Below are positions 54,643-63,602 of a stretch of DNA of 64,000 nucleotides, one piece after another. The notes under the pieces were generated by a model that saw only the letters and a list, made by a program, of their open reading frames with translations, ran no database searches and was not told the origin of the DNA. The DNA is taken from contig NZ_JAFB01000022.1 of assembly GCF_000519205.1 (NCBI RefSeq), forward strand, positions 1 to 64,000. The letters run 5' to 3'. The DNA is from Amycolatopsis taiwanensis DSM 45107 (GTDB lineage: Bacteria; Actinomycetota; Actinomycetes; Mycobacteriales; Pseudonocardiaceae). Numbering within the stretch: position 1 is the first letter of the stretch; every line of letters starts with the position of its first letter. Position numbers and translations under genes: made by a program.

Positions 54643-55683
54643 TCAGTACGGTCCGTCGAAACCCAGCGCCGGCTGAGCGGATTCGGGCGGACCGATGCCG
54701 TTCCGGCCCAGGCCCAGCAGTTCGAGGCACGCCCGCACGATGGCGTCCGCGCCGGGGTTCCACGCCTCCTCCAGCGGCCAGGACACCGGGGCGGGGCAGT
54801 CCGGCGGGGTCACCCTGCGCACCGGCTCGCGTAGCGCACCGGGCAGGTTCTCGGCGACCACGGCCGCCACCTCCGCCGCGAACCCGTACCGCGCCCAACT
54901 GGTGTCGGCCACCACCAGCCGCCCGGTCCTGGCCACCGACTCGCAGATGATCGCGTCGTCCAGCGGGCGGAGGCAGCGCACGTCGACGACCTCCACGCTG
55001 ATGCCCTGTTCGGCGAGGTGCCGGGCGGCCGACTCGGCCTCGTACACCATCAGCGAAACCGCCACCACGGTGATGTCGTTGCCGGGTCTCACGATGCGCC
55101 CGACGCCGAACGGGACCGGCAGCGGCTCGAGACCGACCTCGCCCTCCCTCGGGTACAGGCCGCGATTCTCGATCAGCACCGTGGGGTCGCCCGAGCGCAG
55201 CGCCTGCACCAGCAATCCCTTGGCATCGGCGGGCGAGGCCGGCGCGGCCACCACCATTCCCGGGTAGTGCGCGAATGTCGCATGTGGACTTTGCGAATGG
55301 GTCGCGCCCTGGCCCCAGCCCCGGCCCACGACGCCGCGGGTCACCACCGGAACCCCGCCGTGATCGCCGTACATGTAGCGCCACTTCGCGGCCAGGTTCA
55401 CCATCGCGTCCATGGCGAGGAACAGGAAGTCGGCCCTGGTGTGCACGACCATCGGCCGCAACCCGTTCGTCGCGGCGCCGATCGCGACACCCGCGCACGC
55501 GTTTTCCGAGTTCGGCACGTCGATCACCCGCTGCGCGCCGAAGGAGGCGTAGGCCTGCGTGGTGGTGCCGAAGATCCCCTTGTGGTCATCCACGCCCTCA
55601 CCCAGGACGATGATGCGGGGATCATCGGTCATGCACTGCACGGTCGCCTCACTGATCGCCTGCGAGTACGTCAGCGTGCGCAT
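54643..55683 (-). CDS. Thiamine-diphosphate E1 dehydrogenase-like protein, beta subunit
   Basis: The product is 346 residues. It has the pyruvate/2-oxoacid dehydrogenase E1 beta pattern: TYSQAISEATVQCMTDDPRI, VLGEGVDDHKGIFGTTTQAY, VIDVPNSENACAGVAIGAA (with the conserved Glu that activates thiamine diphosphate), the THSQSPHATFAHYPGMVV block and VVDVRCLRPLDDAII. No E2 or E3 gene is present nearby. In a sugar cluster this suggests transfer of a two-carbon unit rather than oxidation to acetyl-CoA, as proposed for AviB1/AviB2 of avilamycin. ATG 55683 overlaps the alpha subunit gene by 35 bases. Confidence 0.85.
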   Translation of the reverse strand: MRTLTYSQAISEATVQCMTDDPRIIVLGEGVDDHKGIFGTTTQAYASFGAQRVIDVPNSENACAGVAIGAATNGLRPMVVHTRADFLFLAMDAMVNLAAKWRYMYGDHGGVPVVTRGVVGRGWGQGATHSQSPHATFAHYPGMVVAAPASPADAKGLLVQALRSGDPTVLIENRGLYPREGEVGLEPLPVPFGVGRIVRPGNDITVVAVSLMVYEAESAARHLAEQGISVEVVDVRCLRPLDDAIICESVARTGRLVVADTSWARYGFAAEVAAVVAENLPGALREPVRRVTPPDCPAPVSWPLEEAWNPGADAIVRACLELLGLGRNGIGPPESAQPALGFDGPY

Positions 55684-56695
55684 GTGCCTCCTCGGTTCGC
55701 GGGTCGGGTGCGGCGCCGTAGGTTCCGCGGGTGAGTTCGGAGAAGCCGGGCCACGGAGCCGCTTTGGCGCGGCGAATGGCCTGCTGGATTTCGGCGGTGT
55801 ACTCGGCCTCCCACCCACGCACCCAATCGTCGATCCGCGGTTCGACTCCGCGCAGGGTTTCGACCGCACGGCGGATCGGACAGCGAGCGATCCAGGAATC
55901 GACCTCGGCCCTGGTCCGCTGACCGTGGTCGTAGCCCCAACCGGGGCCCACGTGCTCGCGCCACCGGTACGTGTGCGACTCCACGAACACCGGCCCCCCT
56001 CCGGCGCGTGCGCGCGCGACCGCCGCCCTGCCCACGTCTCGGATCGCGAACACGTCGTTGCCGTCGACCTCCAAGGCGTGGACGCCGTGTGCGGCCGCCC
56101 TCGCGGTGATGCTCGTCCCGCCGGGTTGGCGTTGCCGCAGCGGCGAAGCGACCGAGTATCCGTTGTTCTCGCAGACGAACACGACCGGTAGCCGGTGCAG
56201 GGCGGCCAGGTTGAGCGACTCGGCGAACACGCCTTCCTCCGTGGCGCCGTCGCCGAAGAACGTCAACGCCACGGTGGTACGGCCGGTGACGTGGAACGCC
56301 AGTGCGGCGCCCGTCGCGACCGAGATCATCTCGCCGAGAATGGCGGCCGAACCGGCGAAGTTCGCCGCCGGGTCGATCAGGTGCACCGAACCGCCCCGGC
56401 CACGGGCGCAGCCCGCTTCCTTGCCGTGCAGTTCGGCCACCATCGCCGGGAGATCGCCGCCCTTGGCCAGATACGGCGCGTGTGAGCGGTGCCCGGCGTA
56501 AACGACGTCGTCCGGCTCGGCGGCGGCGCACATGCCGACCGGCGTCGCTTCCTGGCCGATGGAGAAGTGCGTCGGCGTCCGCATCTGCTGCTCGTCCCGG
56601 TAGTGGTCGGCCAGCGTCTCTTCGATGCGGCGAATTCGCACCATCGCGCGGACGAGGTCGACGTCGGGATCGATTTCGGCCGGCAAGTCACTCAC
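55649..56695 (-). CDS. Thiamine-diphosphate E1 dehydrogenase-like protein, alpha subunit
   Basis: The product is 348 residues. The E1 alpha motifs are present: RIRRIEETLADHY, THFSIGQEATPVGMCAA, GHRSHAPYLAKGGD, KEAGCARGRGGSVHLIDPAANF and the thiamine-binding FFGDGATEEGVFAESLNLA with VFVCENNGYSVASP (GDG...NN signature). It pairs with the beta subunit encoded next. GTG 56695 overlaps the glycosyltransferase stop (GTGAGTGA), so the three genes are coupled. The donor (pyruvate, acetolactate or a ketose phosphate) cannot be told from sequence. Confidence 0.85.
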   Translation of the reverse strand: MSDLPAEIDPDVDLVRAMVRIRRIEETLADHYRDEQQMRTPTHFSIGQEATPVGMCAAAEPDDVVYAGHRSHAPYLAKGGDLPAMVAELHGKEAGCARGRGGSVHLIDPAANFAGSAAILGEMISVATGAALAFHVTGRTTVALTFFGDGATEEGVFAESLNLAALHRLPVVFVCENNGYSVASPLRQRQPGGTSITARAAAHGVHALEVDGNDVFAIRDVGRAAVARARAGGGPVFVESHTYRWREHVGPGWGYDHGQRTRAEVDSWIARCPIRRAVETLRGVEPRIDDWVRGWEAEYTAEIQQAIRRAKAAPWPGFSELTRGTYGAAPDPRTEEAHAHADVLAGDQ

Positions 56696-57920
56696 CTGTC
56701 CACCGTGCGAGCAAGGCGGCCACTTCGGCCGGACTGGGCTCGGCCAGCACCTGGTGCCGTAGCCGTCGAGCACTGTCCTGAAAGGACTCGTCAGCGAGTA
56801 TCCGGCGCACCGCGTCACGGACCTCTGCTCCGGTGATGTCGTCGAAGCCGACGGTCAGCGCCGCGCCGAGCTCGACGAGTCGTCCGGCCCGCAGCGGCGT
56901 GTCGAAGTCGCTGGGTGCCAGCACCTGCGGCACGCCGGACAACAGAGCGTTGGAAGAGGTCCCGGTACCCGCATGGCTGACCATGACCGCGCAGGTGGGC
57001 AGCAAGGCGTGCAACGGCACGTACGGCACCACCCGGGTGTTCGGCGGCACCGGGTCGATCACGTCCGGCGGCAGCGTGGCGACCACCTCGACGTCGAGGT
57101 CGGCGAGGGCGGCGACGATGTCCGCCGCCTGCTTCTCGGTGATCTTGCGGAGGTCTCTGAACTCGCCGCGGCTGATGCCCAGACTGAGGCAGATTCGCGG
57201 GGCGGTCGGCGGTTCGGACAACCAGGCCGGCACCACCGCGTTGCCGTTGATGGGGACGTAGCGCATCGGCACGAGCCCGGGTGTGGCGGAGCAGCGCAGG
57301 TCCGCCGGAAGCTGGTCGATGGTCCACCGCCCGGTGACCGCCTCCTCCTCGAAGGCGAGGCCGAAACGGTCCAGGGTCTCGGCCAGCCAGTCGCCCACGG
57401 GGTCGACCCGCCTGCCCGCCGGCTTTTCCTGCAAGAGCTTCAGGTATCGCTGGCGCATCGGAGTCCACACGTCCAGGCCCATCAACAGGCGCGCGTCAGC
57501 CGCGCCACAGGCGCGCGCCGCCACCGCTCCGGCAAAGGTCAGCGGATCCCACACGACCAGGTCGGGGCGCCAGTCCCGGGCGAAGGTCACGAGGTCGTCC
57601 ACGAGCGGGTCGTTGAACGCCTCCATCGCATAGCGGAACAGCTCGTAGCCGTGCCGCATCTCGTCCCAGCTCAACGAGTCCGGATGGTGGCGGAAGATCT
57701 CGACCGGTTTTTCGGCGCCCCCGGCACGGTCGTTCAGCCCGAACACGTCGACGTCCGAGCCGAGCGTTACCCCGGGCAGGCCGGTCGCCGCCAGCGTGTC
57801 GGCGAGTGCGGGCTGGCTCGCGATCCGCACCTCGTGTCCCGCAGTGACGAACGCCCACGCCAACGGCACGAAGTTGTACAGGTGGGCCGACGCCGCCCAG
57901 GTGGTGAACAGGACACGCAA
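56688..57920 (-). CDS. EryCIII/DesVII-type glycosyltransferase (GT1)
   Basis: The product is 410 residues with the GT-B layout. VLFTTWAASAHLYNFVPLAW, AFVTAGHEVRIASQPALAD and the C-terminal nucleotide-sugar site PLHALLPTCAVMVSHAGTGT, SSNALLSGVPQVLAPSDFDT are typical of antibiotic glycosyltransferases using TDP-deoxysugars. The group usually needs a P450-like helper (EryCII/DesVIII), which is not evident in the window: the nearby P450s keep their haem Cys. It probably glycosylates a terpenoid or polyketide hydroxyl with the sugar made by the adjacent enzymes. The start is TTG 57920, six bases after GGAGGAA. Confidence 0.88.
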   Translation of the reverse strand: MRVLFTTWAASAHLYNFVPLAWAFVTAGHEVRIASQPALADTLAATGLPGVTLGSDVDVFGLNDRAGGAEKPVEIFRHHPDSLSWDEMRHGYELFRYAMEAFNDPLVDDLVTFARDWRPDLVVWDPLTFAGAVAARACGAADARLLMGLDVWTPMRQRYLKLLQEKPAGRRVDPVGDWLAETLDRFGLAFEEEAVTGRWTIDQLPADLRCSATPGLVPMRYVPINGNAVVPAWLSEPPTAPRICLSLGISRGEFRDLRKITEKQAADIVAALADLDVEVVATLPPDVIDPVPPNTRVVPYVPLHALLPTCAVMVSHAGTGTSSNALLSGVPQVLAPSDFDTPLRAGRLVELGAALTVGFDDITGAEVRDAVRRILADESFQDSARRLRHQVLAEPSPAEVAALLARWTGE

Positions 57921-57953
57921 GTGCTTCCTCCGGGTGTTTCGTTCCGCGAGTGA

Positions 57954-59438
57954 TCAACCCAGTCCGGCCATGCCGCGCACGCACGCGAGCAGGCTGCGCG
58001 CCTGCACGTTCACGTAATGGCTGTGCCGGATGAGAATGCCGAGCTGTTGCAGGGACATCCACCGGTAGTCCTCGTGTTCGGGCAGCGGGTCGTCGTCGCC
58101 CACCTCGACGACCAGGTACCGGTTGCGGGCGTGGTAAAAACGCCCGCCTTCTTCGGAATGGATCACGTCGAAGCGGATCCGGTCTTCCGGCACGGACAAC
58201 AAGAGGTCCATGTACGGCGGTCGTGCCGTAGCCGACAGCCAGGAGTAGTTGTCCGGCGTGCACTGCACGGTCGGGGCCAGTTCGACCACGTCGACGAACC
58301 CCGCCTCCACCCTGGCGTGCATGTAGGCGTGCAGTACCCCGTTGATCCGTTTCACCAGCAGGCCGTTGAGGCCGAGCGAAGGCGCTTCGAGCATCGGCTG
58401 GGACCAGTGGGCGACCTCCCGGCGTCCCGCCCACACCTCGAACCCGGCGACCCGGAAGAAGCAGCCGGACTCGTGCTCGATCGCGCCGTCCCGCATGGTC
58501 CACAGGCTCGCCTCGCGTAACGGGATCAGCCGCGCCTCCACGTCATTGCGGCACCGGACCTCGGTGATCCAGCTCAACACCTCGGCCATCGGCAGCGCGG
58601 CCGCCCCTTCCGCGCTCAACGAACGGATCACCGACCGGGCGAGCGCCGTTTCGGCGGTCTCGTGGCCGGACAACGCGGTCGCGGCGTCCGCGGAGAACGG
58701 CAGGCAGGCGAGCACACTGCGGGCGGCCCAGTTCATCAGGTCAGGCACCGCGAGGAGCTCGTGCAGCTGCCGGACGGTGAGCCAGCAGAACCCGTCGAGC
58801 ACCTCGACGGGTTCGGTCACGTGGACGATCTGGTAGCGGTTGTGCTTGCGGTAGCACCACGCGCCTTGTTCCGATTGGCGCACGTCGCAGACAACGCGGC
58901 GCCGGGCGCCGGCCTGGAAGTAGGAAACGTAGGGCACCGCGCGGCCGCCGTGCACACCCGTGTAGTTGCTGCGGGTCGCCTGCACGGTGGGGGAAAGCTG
59001 CACGCCCCCGAAGTTGCCCGGTTCCACCTTGGCCTGCATCAGGCAGTGCAGGACGCCGTCGAACTCCTTGACCAGCAATCCCTGGATACCCACCTCGGGC
59101 TGGTTGATGATGGGCTGTTCCCAGTGCTGGATCGGCCCGTGGTGGTTGTCGACCTCGACGCCCTCGACGGTGAAGAACCGTCCGCTGGCATGGCCGATGG
59201 TCCCCGTGTCCGGGTCCACCGACCAGGCCTCCAGTTCGTCCAGCGCGCGACGTTCGACCCGGATGGTCTGGTCCGCTCGACAGGCGTCCAGCCAGTCGTC
59301 GAACTCGGGCTGCGACGTCATCCCTTCGCCGCGTGCCAGTGCCGACCGGGCGACCTGGCCTCCGACGAACTCGTCCTCGTTCCCGTTCGACGGGTGGCCG
59401 GACAGGGTCCGGACGTCGCCGGTTCCGGAGTGGCTCAC
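57954..59438 (-). CDS. NDP-hexose 2,3-dehydratase
   Basis: The product is 494 residues made of two homologous halves, as in EvaA/TylX3/SpnO. Repeated blocks are the FFTVEGVEVDN / FFRVAGFEVWA strands, GIQGLLVKEFDGVLHCLMQAKVE against GLNGLLVKRINGVLHAYMHARVE, and LSPTVQATRSNYTG against LAPTVQCTPDNYSW. The enzyme removes the 2-hydroxyl of NDP-4-keto-6-deoxyglucose to give a 3,4-diketo sugar, the first step to 2,6-dideoxysugars. GTG 59438 overlaps the ketoreductase stop and follows GGAGG; an ATG 40 codons further in also fits. The unstable product is passed to the adjacent 3-ketoreductase. Confidence 0.92.
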   Translation of the reverse strand: MSHSGTGDVRTLSGHPSNGNEDEFVGGQVARSALARGEGMTSQPEFDDWLDACRADQTIRVERRALDELEAWSVDPDTGTIGHASGRFFTVEGVEVDNHHGPIQHWEQPIINQPEVGIQGLLVKEFDGVLHCLMQAKVEPGNFGGVQLSPTVQATRSNYTGVHGGRAVPYVSYFQAGARRRVVCDVRQSEQGAWCYRKHNRYQIVHVTEPVEVLDGFCWLTVRQLHELLAVPDLMNWAARSVLACLPFSADAATALSGHETAETALARSVIRSLSAEGAAALPMAEVLSWITEVRCRNDVEARLIPLREASLWTMRDGAIEHESGCFFRVAGFEVWAGRREVAHWSQPMLEAPSLGLNGLLVKRINGVLHAYMHARVEAGFVDVVELAPTVQCTPDNYSWLSATARPPYMDLLLSVPEDRIRFDVIHSEEGGRFYHARNRYLVVEVGDDDPLPEHEDYRWMSLQQLGILIRHSHYVNVQARSLLACVRGMAGLG

Positions 59439-60469
59439 GAGACCTCCAAGGGAGTGGGGGATGGTTGGGGGAAGCCGAGGCCGGCCGGCCTCGCCGCCCG
59501 CGCCCGGATGGCCTCGAGCAGACGCGCGCCGCGCAACGCGGTCTCGGTCTCCCGCTGGTGGCCGAGCCCGCCGCGGACGGCCGTCGCGAACGCCGTCACG
59601 AACGCACCGAACTGGTCCTGCGGCGGCAGGTCGAGGAGTTCGGTTCGGCCACCTCGATCGAGCGTGACCCGCGGAACGAAGTCGGGCGGCGGGGTGAAGG
59701 CGCGTTCGACCACCAGCCGGCCCTCGCTGCCCCAGAGTTCGTAGTAGGAACGATACGAGTGCCGGAAACCGAACGTGAGCTGTGCGACCACACCGGCGTC
59801 GTCCGTGAGCAGCGCGGCACCACCGATGTCCACACCACCCGGTGCGGGGCCGTGGGACAGGGTGCTGCCCACGACGTCGGTGTGTTCGCGGAGGAACGGC
59901 AATGCCCCGTGTACCGCATAGAAGCCGACATCGAGCAGGGCTCCTCCACCCAGCTCGGGGGAGTATCGGAAGTCCCCCGAATCGGGTGGGGGGATCGCCA
60001 TCGCGCTGTGCACCACCCGCAGTTCGCCGATTGCGCCCTTCGCGACCAGCCGGCGTACCCGGTCGTGCTGTCCGTGATGGGCGAACATGCGGTTCTCCCA
60101 GAGCTGCAGCCCGGTGGCCGCGGCGCGTGCGGTGAGCGCCTTGGCGGCGGCGTATTCGGCCGCCATCGGCTTTTCCACCAGGACGTGCCGTCCGGAGTCG
60201 AGCGCACGCAGCGACCAGTCGGCGTGCAGTCCGGTCGGCAGACAGATGTACACCGCGTCGAGGTCGGCACGAGCCAGCAGCGCGCCGTAACCTTCGACCG
60301 CCGCTGGTGCGGGATCGACCGTCGCGGCCAGGTCCCTGGCCCGGCCGGAGTCCCGGCTGGCGACCGCGACGACCCGGATGGCGGGGTTGGCGACCAGCCG
60401 GGGCAGGAACCGCCGGGCGATCGCGCCGCAGCCGAGCACGCCGAGCCGGACCGTGCTGCCGGCCGTCAC
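59435..60469 (-). CDS. NDP-hexose 3-ketoreductase (Gfo/Idh/MocA family)
   Basis: The product is 344 residues. The N-terminal Rossmann fold reads VRLGVLGCGAIARRFLPRLV and AVASRDSGRARDLA, then LPTGLHADWSLRALDSGRHV, LVEKPMAAE (catalytic EKP Lys) and ELGGGALLDVGFYAVHGALPF. These are the blocks of KijD10/TylC1/SpnN-type 3-ketoreductases, which use NADPH to reduce the 3-keto group left by the 2,3-dehydratase encoded next. Together they yield an NDP-2,6-dideoxy-4-ketohexose. Start is GTG 60469, sharing one base with the P450 stop. Confidence 0.9.
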   Translation of the reverse strand: MTAGSTVRLGVLGCGAIARRFLPRLVANPAIRVVAVASRDSGRARDLAATVDPAPAAVEGYGALLARADLDAVYICLPTGLHADWSLRALDSGRHVLVEKPMAAEYAAAKALTARAAATGLQLWENRMFAHHGQHDRVRRLVAKGAIGELRVVHSAMAIPPPDSGDFRYSPELGGGALLDVGFYAVHGALPFLREHTDVVGSTLSHGPAPGGVDIGGAALLTDDAGVVAQLTFGFRHSYRSYYELWGSEGRLVVERAFTPPPDFVPRVTLDRGGRTELLDLPPQDQFGAFVTAFATAVRGGLGHQRETETALRGARLLEAIRARAARPAGLGFPQPSPTPLEVS

Positions 60470-61752
60470 TACACCGCACCCGGTTCGGTCGTTTCTCCCC
60501 GCGTCACCGGCAGCTCGGCCAAGCCGCGGAACACGAAACCACCGGGCAGGTACCGGACGCTGAAACCCGGTGCGAGCGCCAGGTCGGGCAGTTGCTCGGT
60601 CAGCGTCTCGAAGGCGATGCGCGCCTCCAGCCGGGCCAGGTGCGACCCGACGCAGAAATGCGGTCCGTGGCCGAAGCCGAAATGCCGTGGACGATCCGTG
60701 CGGTCCAGCCGGAAGACGTCCGGGTCGGTCACCGTCGCCGGGTCACGCCCGGCCGCCGCCGTCATCGCGTGCACCTTGGCACCCGCGGGAATCCGCACCC
60801 CACCGAGCTGTACTTCCTCGGTGGTGTCCCGCGACGTCCCCTGCACCGAACACTCGTAGCGCAGCCCTTCTTCGATGGCCGCGGGGACAAGGGTGTGGTC
60901 CGCGACCAGCCTGTTCCACAGTGGACGGTCGCGCAGCAGCTGGTGTGCGATGTTCGCGATCAGGTTCGTGGTGGTCTCGTGCCCGGCGGCGAGGATCACG
61001 CGCAGCGCCGCGACCACTGCGCCGTCGGTGAGTTCGGTCTCGGACTCGACGTCTCCGACACTTGCCTTGGCCAGCAACGACAACAGGTCGTCCTGGGGGT
61101 CCTGGCGTCGTTGCGAGAGCAGGTCGAAGTAGTACGCCTCGTAGTCGAGTACTCCCTTGGCGAACTCCAGCTGCTGTGCCGGCTCCAACGGCAGCACCTG
61201 CAGCGCGAGCCAGGCGTCGTTCCACGCTTTGACCTTCAGGTGGTCCTCGCGGGGAACGCCGAGGATCTCGCAGATCACCGTCATCGGCAGCGGGTAGGCG
61301 AAGTCCTTCAACAGGTCGAACTCCCGGCGCCCACGCAGGTCCCGCACGAGCGATTCGGCCAGTGCGCGGATCGAGTTTTCCCGCAGGCGCAGGGAACGCG
61401 GCGAGAAGAACTCGTGGATCAGCGCGCGGAACCGGCTGTGTTCGGGCGGGTCGGCGTTCACCGGCGGCACCTTGGCGAACAGCGAATCGGCCAGCAGGGC
61501 CTGGCATTCGCCGGTCAGCGGGAAGTTGCCGTCCAGGATCCGCTTGCTGGTGAAGACGATCGGGTCGCTGAGCATGGCGGAGACCTCGTCGCGTCCGGTC
61601 ACCACCCACCGGTTGCCGCCGACGTTGACCACCGGGCACGATTGCCGGGCGACGCGGTAGTGCTCGTAGGGCTGCTCGGTGAAGTGCGGTGACTCCACGT
61701 CGTACAGCCGCTCCCCGTCGGGGCCGGCAATGTCGGCTGCGCTCTGCGTCAT
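60469..61752 (-). CDS. Cytochrome P450 (actinobacterial CYP, biosynthetic)
   Basis: The product is 427 residues, soluble. Motifs are complete: I-helix LAAGHETTTNLIANIAHQ, ExxR in EEGLRYECS, the R in RDPATVTDPDVFRLDRTDRP and the haem loop FGFGHGPHFCVGSHLARLE. It is close in layout to CYP105/107-type tailoring hydroxylases. The kept haem Cys argues against it being the haem-less helper of the glycosyltransferase. ATG 61752 follows GAGGAGAAG; it is second in the operon after the polyprenyl synthase. Substrate not predictable. Confidence 0.92.
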   Translation of the reverse strand: MTQSAADIAGPDGERLYDVESPHFTEQPYEHYRVARQSCPVVNVGGNRWVVTGRDEVSAMLSDPIVFTSKRILDGNFPLTGECQALLADSLFAKVPPVNADPPEHSRFRALIHEFFSPRSLRLRENSIRALAESLVRDLRGRREFDLLKDFAYPLPMTVICEILGVPREDHLKVKAWNDAWLALQVLPLEPAQQLEFAKGVLDYEAYYFDLLSQRRQDPQDDLLSLLAKASVGDVESETELTDGAVVAALRVILAAGHETTTNLIANIAHQLLRDRPLWNRLVADHTLVPAAIEEGLRYECSVQGTSRDTTEEVQLGGVRIPAGAKVHAMTAAAGRDPATVTDPDVFRLDRTDRPRHFGFGHGPHFCVGSHLARLEARIAFETLTEQLPDLALAPGFSVRYLPGGFVFRGLAELPVTRGETTEPGAV

Positions 61753-61783
61753 GGGGTTTCTTCTCCTCGATGCGATGACTGGT

Positions 61784-62872
61784 TCACGACGACCTCACCG
61801 TCGCCGCCGCGGCGAGTTCCAGCAGCGCGGTGCGCACGCGCGAGTCGACCGGCATCCGCTCCACCTCTGCCAGGGCTGTCGCGTACCGCTGTTGGATCAT
61901 CGTCTCGACCGTCTTCAGCGCGCCGGTCGAATGGATGATCCAGCGCAGTGTCGCCGCGCCTTCGTCGTCGAGGTCGCTGCCGTGGAGCTGGTCCATCAGC
62001 CGGGCCTGCTCGGTCCCGGCCCGCTTCCTGGCCAGCGCGATCAACGCGGTCGGCTTGCCTTCGCGCAGGTCGTCCACGGTCGGCTTGCCGGTCTCCGCGG
62101 CGTCGCCGAAGACGCCGAGCACGTCGTCGCGCAGCTGGAACGCCTCCCCGAGCGGAATGGCGAAGCGGGAGTAGGCCGCCAACAGTTCCGGGCCGCCGCC
62201 GGCCAGCGCGGCGCCGATCTGGAGCGGACGTTCGACGGTGTACTTGGCCGCCTTGAGCCGAATGATCCGCAGCGCGCCGGCCAGCGAACCGCCACGGGCC
62301 TGGTCGAGCAGTTCCAGGTTCTGGCCGATCATCACTTCCGAGCGCATCTGGTTGATCAGTCGCTGTGCCGCCAGCAGCCGCGCCGCCGGAATGCCGCAGT
62401 CCAGCATCAGCTCGTCGGAGTAACACAGACACAGATCACCGCAGAGGATGGCGACGCTGACCCCGAACCGATCGCTGTCCCCGCGCCACGTGTGGCCGTC
62501 GTGCAGGTTGGCCAGTGCGCGGTGCATGGCGGGGCGGCCCCGGCGCAGTTCGCTGCCGTCCATGATGTCGTCGTGGATCAGCGCGAACGCCTGGAACAGC
62601 TCGAGTGCCGCACTCGGCCGGATGATGTCGTCGCAGTCCTCACCCCCGGCGCCACGCCAGCCCCAGTAGCAGAACAGCGGGCGGAGCCGTTTCCCGCTCG
62701 ACAGTACGAAGTCGCGCAACAGCTCGAAGACGTGGTGCAGTTCGGGCGGGTCGGTGAAGTCCGCCTCGCTGCGGTCGAAGAACGCGGCCAGCTCGTCGTG
62801 CAGCCGCGCGCGGAAGTCGAAGCCGCGCGTGCTCGCGCGGGAGGGCTCATCGGAGATCGCCGGCAGGGACAT
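61784..62872 (-). CDS. Polyprenyl (FPP/GGPP-type) diphosphate synthase
   Basis: The product is 362 residues. The two Asp-rich motifs are intact: DDIMD (residues 101-105, with RRGRP after it) and DDVLGVFGD (249-257), plus the GKRLRP start block near 60 and a KPT region. It condenses isopentenyl diphosphate with an allylic primer. Phe96 lies five residues before the first motif, in the zone that sets chain length, but FPP or GGPP cannot be chosen safely. ATG 62872 follows a perfect GGAGGTGA. As the first gene of the minus-strand run it implies a sesqui- or diterpenoid scaffold. Confidence 0.9.
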   Translation of the reverse strand: MSLPAISDEPSRASTRGFDFRARLHDELAAFFDRSEADFTDPPELHHVFELLRDFVLSSGKRLRPLFCYWGWRGAGGEDCDDIIRPSAALELFQAFALIHDDIMDGSELRRGRPAMHRALANLHDGHTWRGDSDRFGVSVAILCGDLCLCYSDELMLDCGIPAARLLAAQRLINQMRSEVMIGQNLELLDQARGGSLAGALRIIRLKAAKYTVERPLQIGAALAGGGPELLAAYSRFAIPLGEAFQLRDDVLGVFGDAAETGKPTVDDLREGKPTALIALARKRAGTEQARLMDQLHGSDLDDEGAATLRWIIHSTGALKTVETMIQQRYATALAEVERMPVDSRVRTALLELAAAATVRSS

Positions 62873-63390
62873 TCTTGTCACCTCCATCGCGGCCCGGGGC
62901 TCGTCGCCCCCGTCGCCGGCTCCGCGGAAGCGCGGGAGCACGGCGGCGAAGACCGCCCGGGTGTGTCAGGTTGTGCGTCCGCGGCAACGACGAACGGCTG
63001 TCATCGGGAGAAACCCGGTTCGCTCAGCCGTAGTCGCCGGCCGGTTATCATCCGACCCGGTGGCAGCCAAGCCGCTATTAGTGGTATAGACCTCGACCAT
63101 GGCGACCAGGTGGTGCGCCGCGCCGAGCTCGACCGGAGCCGGGTTCTGCGCCAGTGCCGAATGTGGCTGGTCCGATGAAATGTCGTGAATTACGTTCGCA
63201 TTGGCGAAAGTGACATTGTGATCCCCAGGTTTGGTTGTATCCGACCGGCGTGGACATGTGGTTGCGAACGGTCGACGACGCGTCCGGCTCGGTCCGGTCA
63301 GGAGCGGCTCGCGGCCGCCTCCAGTGATGTAATCCGACCCGTCGGGCGTATGTCAAGTACTCACCGGTTGGCAAGCAGGGAACGGAATTT

Positions 63391-63419
63391 TTGACAGCGC
63401 CGGGCCGGGTGTCTAGCAT
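63391..63419 (+). promoter_or_regulatory. Consensus-like promoter of the edge P450 transcript
   Basis: TTGACA (63391-63396) and TAGCAT (63414-63419) are separated by exactly 17 bases. The start of the P450 is 245 bases downstream, leaving a long leader. Confidence 0.7.
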
Positions 63420-63464
63420 GATCCGGAGGTTCAGAACGTCCATGGCTCACCCTGGGGGGTCTGC

Positions 63465-63527
63465 ATGAAAACGACTGTGCTGGGACGGATGCGGACCTTC
63501 GAAACGTTTGACTACCCCATGTGTTGA
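63465..63527 (+). CDS. Possible 20-residue leader or precursor peptide
   Basis: ATG 63465 follows a GGGGGG stretch and opens a frame for MKTTVLGRMRTFETFDYPMC, then TGA. It lies between the promoter at 63391 and two hairpins in front of the P450. It could be a leader peptide for attenuation, or a very short precursor peptide, some of which are encoded next to P450s. It may equally be chance. An eight-residue frame (63442) with its own start overlaps just upstream. Confidence 0.35.
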   Translation: MKTTVLGRMRTFETFDYPMC

Positions 63528-63532
63528 ATATT

Positions 63533-63602
63533 GAACGGCTTTTTCCTGGCCGTTCTCGTGGTACCGCTTGGTGTCGATCCGGAACTGTTGGGCACCAAGC
63601 GG
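63533..63602 (+). promoter_or_regulatory. Two consecutive hairpins in the P450 leader
   Basis: GAACGGC (63533-63539) pairs with GCCGTTC (63549-63555) around a T-rich nine-base loop, and CCGCTTGGTG (63564-63573) pairs perfectly with CACCAAGCGG (63593-63602) around 19 bases. Both follow the short reading frame closely and precede the P450 ribosome-binding site by about 45 bases. Confidence 0.55.

Noticed and set aside
57954..60479. Single 841-codon protein covering the ketoreductase and 2,3-dehydratase
   Set aside because: The first part is out of frame with the real ketoreductase and is meaningless. The dehydratase has its own GTG and GGAGG site at 59438.
60469..61752. P450 as the haem-less helper of the glycosyltransferase
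   Set aside because: Its haem loop keeps the cysteine (HFCVG) and the oxygen-binding I-helix threonines, so it looks like a working oxygenase.
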